This document shows positions 8,273-15,777 of a stretch of 64,000 nucleotides of DNA, piece by piece. The notes under the pieces are model-generated. The model saw only the letters and a list, made by a program, of their open reading frames with translations. It had not been told where the DNA came from and did not search any database. Source of the stretch: Candidatus Pelagibacter communis (lineage in GTDB: Bacteria; Pseudomonadota; Alphaproteobacteria; Pelagibacterales; Pelagibacteraceae); NCBI RefSeq assembly GCF_001180185.1, contig NZ_CVSS01000021.1:1-64000 (forward strand). Direction: 5' to 3'. The number at the start of each line of letters is the position of its first letter. Positions within the stretch are counted from its first letter, which is position 1. The translations under genes were made by a program, and so were the position numbers.

Positions 8273-8975
8273 TTTTTTTCCACATAAAAAAAGTTAAAAG
8301 ATAAAAAGTTATTACCCCAATAAAATAATCCCACTCTAAAGCATGTTTAAAAAACTTTAGATTTAAACCAAAAAAATTATTACCTGGTAAACTAATAATT
8401 GGAATACTTATTAAAGCTACTACAATTAGGATAGATACTAAATATAATTTAAAGGTTAAAAATTTTTTATTAATATATCCGGACAGTTTATCTTTAAATG
8501 AATATAATGTTGCAACTAAATATGCTTGAGCAACTATTTCAAAAATTATGAACATCAGCATGATAACTCTTCTAAATAATTTATATAAATCATTATCAAA
8601 TTTAATGCCTAGAAAAATTGAGTGAACAGTTAATGCTATTGCAGAAGCGATCCCAAAATATACAACTTTATTAATATTCTTATTATTTTCATCAAAAAAT
8701 TTGATTATATCTTTATTAAAAAGCCAATATTTTATTAAAAGAGCTGAAGTAATAAACATTGCCGGTTTAAAAACTAACCATGAAGGATATGGTCTGGCTG
8801 TTCTGCTTATAGATGCTCCACCATCAAAGTAAGGAAAAGTGTTATGTATTAAATCCTCTGGATTAGGATACAATTCTTGAAATTGAGTAATCAGTATCAA
8901 ACAAGTGTTAACAGCAATGAAAGGGACTAAAAAAATCCATATACTAATGGATTTAACCTTGTTGATTTGGTCCAT
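8265..8975 (-). CDS. Six-helix membrane protein, weakly Frag1/DRAM/Sfk1-like
   Basis: A 236-aa protein with about six hydrophobic helices. I do not firmly recognise it. The segment [20 protein letters not shown] after the first helix, then [13 protein letters not shown], and the late [15 protein letters not shown] are laid out like Frag1/DRAM/Sfk1 proteins (first-loop FPYIS...P motif, final FEW motif), but the match is by eye. It begins six bases downstream of a tiny basic ORF with which it is probably co-transcribed. Confidence 0.5.
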   Translation of the reverse strand: MDQINKVKSISIWIFLVPFIAVNTCLILITQFQELYPNPEDLIHNTFPYFDGGASISRTARPYPSWLVFKPAMFITSALLIKYWLFNKDIIKFFDENNKNINKVVYFGIASAIALTVHSIFLGIKFDNDLYKLFRRVIMLMFIIFEIVAQAYLVATLYSFKDKLSGYINKKFLTFKLYLVSILIVVALISIPIISLPGNNFFGLNLKFFKHALEWDYFIGVITFYLLTFFMWKKIN

Positions 8976-8981
8976 TGATAA

Positions 8982-9065
8982 TTATTTTTTCTTATTTTTT
9001 CTTTTAGCTCTTCTCTTTTTCGACCCTTGTTTTCTTCTGCCTCTATGTTTTTTTGGGTAACCCAT
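8982..9065 (-). CDS. Very basic 27-aa microprotein
   Basis: Reads MGYPKKHRGRRKQGS then a run of Lys/Arg; 16 of 27 residues are Lys or Arg. It has the size and charge of small ribosomal proteins such as bTHX, but no clear sequence match. It precedes the membrane protein gene by six bases on the same strand. The composition is too unlike the surrounding hydrophobic genes to be a chance A-rich ORF with certainty, though poly-Lys ORFs do arise in AT-rich DNA. Confidence 0.5.
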   Translation of the reverse strand: MGYPKKHRGRRKQGSKKRRAKRKNKKK

Positions 9066-9139
9066 TTTATCCTTATATTAAATTATATTGAAATTAATAG
9101 CGGGATATAGCATTGTCCCCTAAAGTTATCAATTTTTTT

Positions 9140-10315
9140 ATGACAAAATCTTTTAAAACTTTTCTAAAACATACAGCAAAAGACTTTCATAATCAGTCTG
9201 TTAATCCACCAGTTGTAAGAGCATCAACCATAATTTTCAAGTCAATGCAGCATATAAGAAAAATGCAAGCCAAAGCCAAAAAAAATCCAACAGGTGGACA
9301 TTTTGATTATGGAAGACAAGGGACATCCACAACACATATACTACAGAAAATTTTAACTAAACTTGAAGAAAGTTATCACGTTTTTACAACTCCAACAGGT
9401 TTTGGGGCTGTATTTTTATCAATATTTAGTGTCACACGTCCTGGAGATGAAATTATAGTTGCAGACCCAGTTTATAGCCCAACAAGGCTTCTTACAGAAA
9501 AATTTTTAAAGGAGTTTAATATAAAAACAATATTTTATAATCCAGCTGATTTGGAAACATTACAAAATAATATAACAAAAAAAACAAAATTAATATTTGT
9601 TGAAAATCCAGGTAGTAACACTTTTGATTTTCAAGACTTAGGAAAAATTTTATCTATTGCAAAAAAGAATAAAGTTTTAACAGCTATAGATAATACCTGG
9701 GGAACTCCTTATTACTTAAAACCCATAAAACTTGGATTTGATATGGCAATTGTATCAGCAACTAAATATTATTCTGGTCATTCAGATGTTATGGGAGGTA
9801 GTTTAGCTGTTAATAAAAAAGTTTTTTCAAAAGTAAAAAATGCCGAGAGGATCACAGGATTAAGATTAGGACCAGATGATGCATACTTGATTACTAGAGG
9901 TCTAAGAACTCTGGATGTAAGATTAGATCGTCATAGAGAGAATGCAAAGAAAGTAGCAGCATTTCTATCAAAAAATAGAAAAATCAAATTACTTTATCCT
10001 TTCAAAAAAAACTCAAATAATTTTAAAATGTGGAGAAAATATTATTCAGGAGCCTCAGGTTTAATGGGCTTGAAGATTAAATCAAATAACATTAATTCTG
10101 TTAAAAAATTCGTAAATTCACTGAGGCTTTTTGGTTATGGTTATAGCTGGGGTGGTTTTGAAAGTTTAGCTCTTCATCAGGAATTTAGAGAGACTGGAAA
10201 TAGAAAATTTATGAATTTAAAAAAAAATGAACATCTTGTTAGATTACATATAGGTCTTGAAGATCCTAATGACTTAATTGCAGATATTAAACAAGCATTA
10301 AGACATTTAAAATGA
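9140..10315 (+). CDS. metC: Cystathionine beta-lyase (PLP-dependent)
   Basis: Cys/Met metabolism PLP enzyme, cleaving cystathionine to homocysteine, pyruvate and ammonia. The PLP Lys lies in SATKYYSGHSDVMGG, and the fold-I features FDYGRQGTSTT, IDNTWGTPYY and LRLGPDDAYLITRGLRTL are those of the MetC branch. Length 391 aa from the ATG at 9140; a TTG at 9113 would add nine residues. The stop codon overlaps the following MFS gene start (ATGATAA), so the two are coupled. Relatives with cystathionine gamma-synthase or methionine gamma-lyase activity cannot be excluded. Confidence 0.88.
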   Translation: MTKSFKTFLKHTAKDFHNQSVNPPVVRASTIIFKSMQHIRKMQAKAKKNPTGGHFDYGRQGTSTTHILQKILTKLEESYHVFTTPTGFGAVFLSIFSVTRPGDEIIVADPVYSPTRLLTEKFLKEFNIKTIFYNPADLETLQNNITKKTKLIFVENPGSNTFDFQDLGKILSIAKKNKVLTAIDNTWGTPYYLKPIKLGFDMAIVSATKYYSGHSDVMGGSLAVNKKVFSKVKNAERITGLRLGPDDAYLITRGLRTLDVRLDRHRENAKKVAAFLSKNRKIKLLYPFKKNSNNFKMWRKYYSGASGLMGLKIKSNNINSVKKFVNSLRLFGYGYSWGGFESLALHQEFRETGNRKFMNLKKNEHLVRLHIGLEDPNDLIADIKQALRHLK

Positions 10316-11532
10316 TAAAAGAGAATTTTTTTAAATCTAAAACAGCATTAATTACTTTATTTTCTGCATGTTTTGTAGTTTTAATTTCTTTAGGTGTAAG
10401 ACAGGTTTTTGGTTTATTTTTTATTGATTTCAATGAAAGTTTAAATATTAGTAACACTGCATTTGGATTAGCTATTGGAATACAAATGTTAATGTGGGGT
10501 TTAACTGGCCCAATTTTTGGAGCAATAGCTGATCGATATGGTGGTCATGTCGCTATAATATCTGCATTTATATTTTATACATTAGGCATATATTTTTTAT
10601 TTACTGGTCCAAATACAGGTATTTTTTTTCAAATTCATATGGGGTTATTGATAGGTATTGGCCTTGGTGGTACAGCCATAAGTATTCCAATGTCAGTTGT
10701 TGGTAAACATTTTCCTTTATCAACAAGAACAATTGCAATGAGTATTGTAACTGCCATAGGGTCTTTTGGTTATTTCCTTTCACCAATTTTTACTACTTAT
10801 TCTTTGCAAGAATATGGTTGGAATTATACTTTATTCATATTTACTTTATTTTTATTAACGGGTTTAATTGCTGCTTATTTTGTAAGATCTCCGTCTGAAG
10901 CTGAAAAAATAGAAAAAACTTCAGACCAATCTTTTAAAGAGGCTTTGAATGAAGCTTTTAAAACTAAAAGTTATATTTTACTTGTATCAGGATTTTTTGT
11001 TTGTGGATTTCATATTACTTTAGTTGGAACCCATGTACCAAAATATGTTATAGATAGAGGCTTAGAAGATTGGACTGCAGCAGCTATTTTATCATTAATT
11101 GGTTTGTTTAATATTTTTGGCTCATTATTAAGTGGATATCTTTCAGCAAAAATGAGTAAAAAGATTATTCTCAGTGCTATTTATTTTTTAAGAGGCATCT
11201 CTATTATTCTTTTTATATTTACACCCGCAACTAACATTAGTGCTTTTTTGTTTGGAGCAAGTTTTGGTTTTTTATGGCTTTCAACAGTTCCAGCTACAAG
11301 TGGTATTGTGGCACATCTTTTTGGAACAAAATATTTGGGCATGCTATATGGAATTGTATTTTTAAGTCACCAAATTGGATCTTTTTTTGGTGCATATTTA
11401 GGTGGTTTGTTTCATGATCTTTATGGTTCATATGATTATGCGTGGTATTTAGCAATTGCATTATCTGTATTCGCAGCAATAATACATCTACCAATTAGAG
11501 AAGAACCAGTTTTGAGATTAAAAACAGAATAA
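10312..11532 (+). CDS. MFS transporter (OFA/monocarboxylate-like)
   Basis: A 406-aa major facilitator with about 12 helices and a central cytoplasmic loop near residues 190-215. The MFS signature between helices 2 and 3 reads GAIADRYGGH. The N-terminal FSACFVVLISLGVRQVFGLFF stretch resembles transporters of the monocarboxylate/oxalate type, but the substrate is unknown. Translationally coupled to metC (4-base overlap) and immediately followed by pabB, whose TTG start is one base after the stop codon. Confidence 0.8.
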   Translation: MIKENFFKSKTALITLFSACFVVLISLGVRQVFGLFFIDFNESLNISNTAFGLAIGIQMLMWGLTGPIFGAIADRYGGHVAIISAFIFYTLGIYFLFTGPNTGIFFQIHMGLLIGIGLGGTAISIPMSVVGKHFPLSTRTIAMSIVTAIGSFGYFLSPIFTTYSLQEYGWNYTLFIFTLFLLTGLIAAYFVRSPSEAEKIEKTSDQSFKEALNEAFKTKSYILLVSGFFVCGFHITLVGTHVPKYVIDRGLEDWTAAAILSLIGLFNIFGSLLSGYLSAKMSKKIILSAIYFLRGISIILFIFTPATNISAFLFGASFGFLWLSTVPATSGIVAHLFGTKYLGMLYGIVFLSHQIGSFFGAYLGGLFHDLYGSYDYAWYLAIALSVFAAIIHLPIREEPVLRLKTE

Positions 11533-11533
11533 A

Positions 11534-12685
11534 TTGATTACACAAAAACAATTAGCAGACATCCACCATTCAGGTAAACCCTACATTATCTATAAATCTG
11601 AAAAAGGTTTTGATTTATATACAAATTTTTCAAGAAAGATCATTCTTAACAATAAAAATATTAAAAGTTTTTTAACAAAAAAAAATAAAAAGAAATCAAA
11701 AGATACTGATCTTTTTATTGGTTTTTTTGGATATGAGTTATTGAATAATCTAATTGATGTTAAAATCCCAAAACAGAAGAATTTAAATTTTCCCAAGGGT
11801 ATTTTTTATAAGCCGGAGAAAAAGATTAAACTTAGCAACAAGTTAAATTATGATTATGAAAATTTTAAATCAGGTAATTTTAAAATAAATATTAACAGAA
11901 AAAATTATACAAAAATATTTAATAAATTTAAGAAAAAAATAAAAAGTGGTGAAACATATCAAATTAAAATTTGCACTAAATACAAAACAAAGTCGAAAAT
12001 TAATCCGTTAGATTTTTTTTCGAGGTTATCAGATACTAATTTAGCTCCAGAGGCTTTTATGATTAAAGATGATAATTACTCAATAATTAGCTGTTCACCA
12101 GAAACTTTAATTACAAAAAAGGGGAGTGATATATCCACAAAACCAATAGCTGGAACTGTAAAAAAAACGAAGCATTTAAATAAAATAAAAGCATTAAATT
12201 ATTTTAGAAAAAATTTAAAAGAAACCAAAGAGCACAATATGATTGTTGATATGGAAAGAAATGATTTAGCAAGAATTTGCAAAGTAGGCACTGTAAAACT
12301 ATCTAAACAAAAAATCGTAGAAGAATATAAAGACCTTTTTCATTATGTCAGCCTCATCAAGGGTAAACTAAAAAAAAATATTAATAATTTAGAAATAATT
12401 AAAGCAATGATGCCCGGTGGCTCAGTTATTGGGTGTCCAAAGATAAATACGCTTAATCTTTTAAATAATCAGGAAAAAGAAAATAGAAATATTTATACAG
12501 GTAGTTTTGGCTACATAAAATTTAATGGTGATATGAGATTTAACATAATCATACGTTCAATTTTAAATTTTAAAAATATATCTGAAATTTCAGTTGCTTC
12601 AGGTGTTGTTGTCGATAGTAATGCCAATCATGAATTTAATGAGAATTTTCTTAAAGCTAAAGCATTAATAGATTTATTCAAATGA
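11534..12685 (+). CDS. pabB: Chorismate-utilising enzyme, aminodeoxychorismate synthase component I
   Basis: Makes 4-amino-4-deoxychorismate from chorismate and ammonia for folate. Core motifs of the chorismate-binding domain are present: SGETYQIKICTKY, SCSPETLI, KPIAGTVKKT (residues 204-213), DMERNDLARI, MMPGGSVIGCPK and YTGSFGYI. At 383 aa it is shorter than E. coli PabB because the N-terminal domain is reduced. The start is TTG. Residue 206 is Ala, where classical PabB has the Lys of PIKGT; PIAGT is the anthranilate-synthase form. Context (glutaminase and lyase partners directly downstream) favours the folate role. Confidence 0.82.
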   Translation: MITQKQLADIHHSGKPYIIYKSEKGFDLYTNFSRKIILNNKNIKSFLTKKNKKKSKDTDLFIGFFGYELLNNLIDVKIPKQKNLNFPKGIFYKPEKKIKLSNKLNYDYENFKSGNFKININRKNYTKIFNKFKKKIKSGETYQIKICTKYKTKSKINPLDFFSRLSDTNLAPEAFMIKDDNYSIISCSPETLITKKGSDISTKPIAGTVKKTKHLNKIKALNYFRKNLKETKEHNMIVDMERNDLARICKVGTVKLSKQKIVEEYKDLFHYVSLIKGKLKKNINNLEIIKAMMPGGSVIGCPKINTLNLLNNQEKENRNIYTGSFGYIKFNGDMRFNIIIRSILNFKNISEISVASGVVVDSNANHEFNENFLKAKALIDLFK

Positions 12686-13239
12686 TTTATGTAATTGATC
12701 ATAACGACTCCTTTACTCATAATGTGGTTCATCAATTTGCTTTATTTGATAAAGTTGAGTGTGATAACTATGATAAAGTTAGAGAAAATAAAATTAAGCA
12801 GGCATCAACAATAATTTTCTCACCTGGACCAGGAAATCCCAAAGATTATCCAATCACCTCAAAAATATACAAAAAGTACAAAGGAAAAAAAAGAATAATA
12901 GGTATCTGTTTAGGATTTCAACATATTCTATTTTGTGAAGGTGCAAGAATTATTGAACAAAAAAAGATATATCATGGTTATCAATCAAATATTAAAGTAA
13001 TTAATAACAAATCTTTATTTCAAAAAGGTAAACTATTTAAAGTAGGTAGATATCATTCTTTAAAATTAAAAGAACCTTTCAAATCTGATAATTTTGAGAT
13101 AACTATGAGATGCATAACTTCAAAAGTTGCAATGGCTTTTGAAAATAATAAAGATAAAATTTATGGATTTCAATTTCACCCGGAGTCTTTTTTAACTATC
13201 AATGGCAACTTACTTATTAAAAAAATCTTATCAGCTTAA
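12682..13239 (+). CDS. pabA: Glutamine amidotransferase subunit, aminodeoxychorismate synthase component II
   Basis: Class-I glutaminase supplying ammonia to PabB. The nucleophile Cys is C76 in GICLGFQ, preceded by the FSPGPGNP oxyanion strand, and the catalytic His-Glu pair is in FQFHPESF near the C terminus. Length 185 aa is normal for PabA/TrpG. Its ATG overlaps the pabB stop by four bases, and its end overlaps pabC by 38 bases. In many bacteria one such subunit serves both tryptophan and folate synthesis; whether that is so here depends on a trpG elsewhere. Confidence 0.88.
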   Translation: MIYVIDHNDSFTHNVVHQFALFDKVECDNYDKVRENKIKQASTIIFSPGPGNPKDYPITSKIYKKYKGKKRIIGICLGFQHILFCEGARIIEQKKIYHGYQSNIKVINNKSLFQKGKLFKVGRYHSLKLKEPFKSDNFEITMRCITSKVAMAFENNKDKIYGFQFHPESFLTINGNLLIKKILSA

Positions 13240-13975
13240 AGACTTAAAACAGATAAAGTTTCAAGATCTTTGGGGAGATCATGGAATTTTTACAACGATG
13301 TGGATTTTTGGAAAACCAGCCAAAATACTGTTTTTTAATAATCATTTAAGAAATCTAATTTTATCATTAAAAAAATATCAAATAAAAAAAAAATCTTTAA
13401 AGGCAGATATTTTAAAGATAATTAATATAAATATATCTAAAAAGAAAAAATATAATCATCTACTGAGAATTGCTATAAATAAGAAAACCATTTCAATATC
13501 TTTAAGAAAAAGAGTTAAACCGAAATTAAATTTTAATTTAAAGTTAGTTAAATTAAAAAGAGAGAAACCAGAATTTAAAAATCTGAAATACAAAAAGATC
13601 TTATCTTATTTATCTAAATTGGATAACTCCCAATCAGATGTTGTATTGGTATCTAATAAAAAATTATTAGAAACTGGAACCTCAAATTTAATATTTGTTA
13701 AAGATCAAAAATTTTTTACTCCTAAAAAGGATTATTATGAGGGAAATACTTATAAATTTTTTAAAACAAAAATAAGAAAGATTATTAAAAAAGATATTTT
13801 GCTTAAAGAGATAAAAAATTATGATGAAATATTATTATTAGGTTCTGGGAAAGGGGTTGCTTCAGTAAAAACTATAAATGAACTTAAATGGAAAAGAAAA
13901 AATCTAAAAAAATTCAAGTTGTTATCAAAACAATATGATGCAGTTATAAATAAATGCAATTCTTATAAATTTTAA
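13202..13975 (+). CDS. pabC: Aminodeoxychorismate lyase-like class IV aminotransferase
   Basis: PLP enzyme releasing 4-aminobenzoate and pyruvate from aminodeoxychorismate. The 257-aa sequence is divergent and very Lys-rich, but the fold-IV pattern is visible: FQDLWGDHGIFTTM near the N terminus, a Lys-rich LKYKKILSYLSKL strand where the PLP Lys should lie, and LLETGTSNLIFV followed by FFTPKKDYYEGNT. The first ATG overlaps pabA by 38 bases; no later start would keep the N-terminal motif. Gene order pabB-pabA-pabC supports the assignment. Confidence 0.78.
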   Translation: MATYLLKKSYQLKDLKQIKFQDLWGDHGIFTTMWIFGKPAKILFFNNHLRNLILSLKKYQIKKKSLKADILKIININISKKKKYNHLLRIAINKKTISISLRKRVKPKLNFNLKLVKLKREKPEFKNLKYKKILSYLSKLDNSQSDVVLVSNKKLLETGTSNLIFVKDQKFFTPKKDYYEGNTYKFFKTKIRKIIKKDILLKEIKNYDEILLLGSGKGVASVKTINELKWKRKNLKKFKLLSKQYDAVINKCNSYKF

Positions 13976-13978
13976 AAC

Positions 13979-14377
13979 ATGAAAGATCCAAACAATCCTT
14001 GTTTATTTTGTAATGTTAAAAAAAGTGGATGTGCTCATGAAAATGAGTTGGCATATGCAAGTTATGATTCATATCCAGTTTCAGAACATCATTGTTTAAT
14101 TATACCAAAAAGACACATAAAGGATTATTTTGATTTATCTAATGATGAATTGATTGCATGTAATGATCTTTTAAAAATTGTAAAAAAAGAAATAACCAAT
14201 AAAGATCCATTAGTTAAAGGATTTAATCTAGGGACAAATATAGGGATTGTATCTGGTCAATCTATTTTACATTGTCATTTTCATCTGATTCCCCGAAGAG
14301 AAGGAGATGTAGATAATCCTCAGGGCGGAGTACGATCAGTCATCCCAGATAAACAACATTATAAAAGAAATAATTAG
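13979..14377 (+). CDS. HIT-family nucleotide-binding protein
   Basis: Histidine-triad superfamily hydrolase or transferase acting on nucleotide phosphoramidates or dinucleotides. The triad is HCHFHLIPRR near residues 98-107. The N terminus has a CLFCNVKKSGC cluster, probably zinc-binding, and the C-terminal DNPQGGVRSVIPDK segment is typical of this bacterial subgroup. Length 132 aa. It follows pabC after three bases and is likely the last gene of that transcript; the functional link to folate is not evident. Confidence 0.9.
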   Translation: MKDPNNPCLFCNVKKSGCAHENELAYASYDSYPVSEHHCLIIPKRHIKDYFDLSNDELIACNDLLKIVKKEITNKDPLVKGFNLGTNIGIVSGQSILHCHFHLIPRREGDVDNPQGGVRSVIPDKQHYKRNN

Positions 14378-14395
14378 CCTGTTATAAAAGACAAA

Positions 14396-14430
14396 TTGAC
14401 CCTAGTTTGAGGTTGAACTATAAATTCAAC
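14396..14430 (+). promoter_or_regulatory. Strong sigma-70 promoter with overlapping inverted repeat, upstream of aprM
   Basis: TTGACC (14396-14401), a 17-base spacer and TATAAA (14419-14424) form a near-consensus promoter about 50 bases before aprM. GTTGAA (14412-14417) and TTCAAC (14425-14430) form a perfect inverted repeat with a 7-base centre that contains the -10 element, the layout expected for an operator. The regulator is unknown. Confidence 0.65.
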
Positions 14431-14477
14431 TATATATAAAACTTTAGAATTAATTCAAAATTAAACAAAAGGCGGAA

Positions 14478-15272
14478 ATGTTAAGTAACAATCCATTTTC
14501 AATTTTATCAGAAACCATCTCACCGTTTGCTATGCAATCTTTTATTATTGCAATGGTTTTGTTGATTGCAGTTGGAACTATTATTCAAATGATACATCAT
14601 AAAAATTTGACTTATTTTTTTAATAACGCAAAAAAAGCAAAACTATCAGCGACAAAAGAACTAGGTGTTGGAGAAAAAGTTTCCGTGATTGCTAAAACAA
14701 CAGTCGTTGATATTGGTACTACCTCTGAATTAGGTTTTGGTAAAAGAAGATTAGCCCATGTTCTAGGAATGTATGGAACAATTTTATTTTGGGTGTCATC
14801 AGCTGTTTTAGTTTTTTGTTACACAGGTGCTGATAAACCAACTTCTCAAACTTGGTCAATGATTTGGCATGCAGGAGCAATATTAACTTGTTTGGGTGGG
14901 TATTGGTTTTGGTTTTTTTTGAGAGTTGATGTATCAGCAGAAGCTCATCCTTGGTATAGAATCATTAAAGCTGATTTATTTGTTTTAGCTTTACTTGCAT
15001 GTTCAACTTTTGGGTTAGCGTGGTCTTACACTCAATTTCACGGACAAGTGGGATTATCATATTTGTTTTTAACTTTATTTGTTGCATCTAATTTAATTTT
15101 ATTTGGTGGTGTTTATTGGTCTAAATTTGCCCATATGTTCTACAAACCTGGAGCAGCTATTCAAAAAAATTTAGCAGAAGCAGATGGATCTAGGGATAAT
15201 TTGCCTCCACCAGCTGATGCCCCAGAACAATTTGGCCTGGGTATAAAAAGAGAAGAGCCAAAACATTATTAA
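14478..15272 (+). CDS. aprM: APS reductase membrane anchor AprM
   Basis: Polytopic inner-membrane protein thought to tie APS reductase to the quinone pool in sulfur-oxidising bacteria that lack QmoABC. The 264-aa sequence has about five helices, with His and aromatic residues at helix ends (KRRLAHVLGMYGTILFW, MIWHAGAILTCLGG, KFAHMFYKP) and a soluble acidic/proline-rich C-terminal tail. It lies directly upstream of aprB and aprA, the arrangement known for AprM. A strong promoter precedes it. Confidence 0.88.
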   Translation: MLSNNPFSILSETISPFAMQSFIIAMVLLIAVGTIIQMIHHKNLTYFFNNAKKAKLSATKELGVGEKVSVIAKTTVVDIGTTSELGFGKRRLAHVLGMYGTILFWVSSAVLVFCYTGADKPTSQTWSMIWHAGAILTCLGGYWFWFFLRVDVSAEAHPWYRIIKADLFVLALLACSTFGLAWSYTQFHGQVGLSYLFLTLFVASNLILFGGVYWSKFAHMFYKPGAAIQKNLAEADGSRDNLPPPADAPEQFGLGIKREEPKHY

Positions 15273-15306
15273 TGTGTTAATAGAAAAAGGAGAAAAATAA
15301 AAAATT

Positions 15307-15777
15307 ATGTCAACTTTTGTATACATGACAAGATGTGATGGTTGTGGTCATTGCGTAGATATATGTCCTTCAGATATCATGCATATTGATGAAAATATAA
15401 GAAGAGCGAAAAATATTGAACCAAATTTTTGTTGGGAATGTTACTCATGCGTTAAAGCATGTCCTAATCACGCAATTGACGTAAGAGGGTATGCTGATTT
15501 TGCTCCTATGGGTCACAGCGTGAGAGTTAGAAGAGAAGAAGAAAAAGGAACTATCTCTTGGAAAATCAAATTTAGAAATGGAACAGAAAAAAATTTCGTA
15601 TCCCCGATAACAACAAAACCCTGGGGTAAATTTATTCCTAAACTTGCTGAAGGTGATACTCCTAACCAAGGAGAAATTAATTCTCAAAGATTATATAGTG
15701 AGCCAGAGGGTTTAAATACCAATAAAGAATTACCATCAGTCCCAAAAGAATCTTTTAAAAAAGGGGTTTATTACTAA
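15307..15777 (+). CDS. aprB: Adenylylsulfate reductase beta subunit (iron-sulfur)
   Basis: Electron-transfer subunit of APS reductase with two [4Fe-4S] clusters. Cluster ligands are C10, C13, C16, C20 (RCDGCGHCVDIC) and C42, C45, C48, C52 (CWECYSCVKAC). The C-terminal tail (about residues 60-156) wraps the alpha subunit in known structures. Length 156 aa is typical. The stop codon overlaps the aprA start by one base. In this setting the enzyme probably runs in the oxidative direction, sulfite plus AMP to APS. Confidence 0.95.
   Translation: MSTFVYMTRCDGCGHCVDICPSDIMHIDENIRRAKNIEPNFCWECYSCVKACPNHAIDVRGYADFAPMGHSVRVRREEEKGTISWKIKFRNGTEKNFVSPITTKPWGKFIPKLAEGDTPNQGEINSQRLYSEPEGLNTNKELPSVPKESFKKGVYY

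Noticed and set aside
9066-9139. Possible riboswitch before metC
   Set aside because: The leader is only about 70 bases, AT-rich and without a stable stem or recognisable SAM-binding motif.
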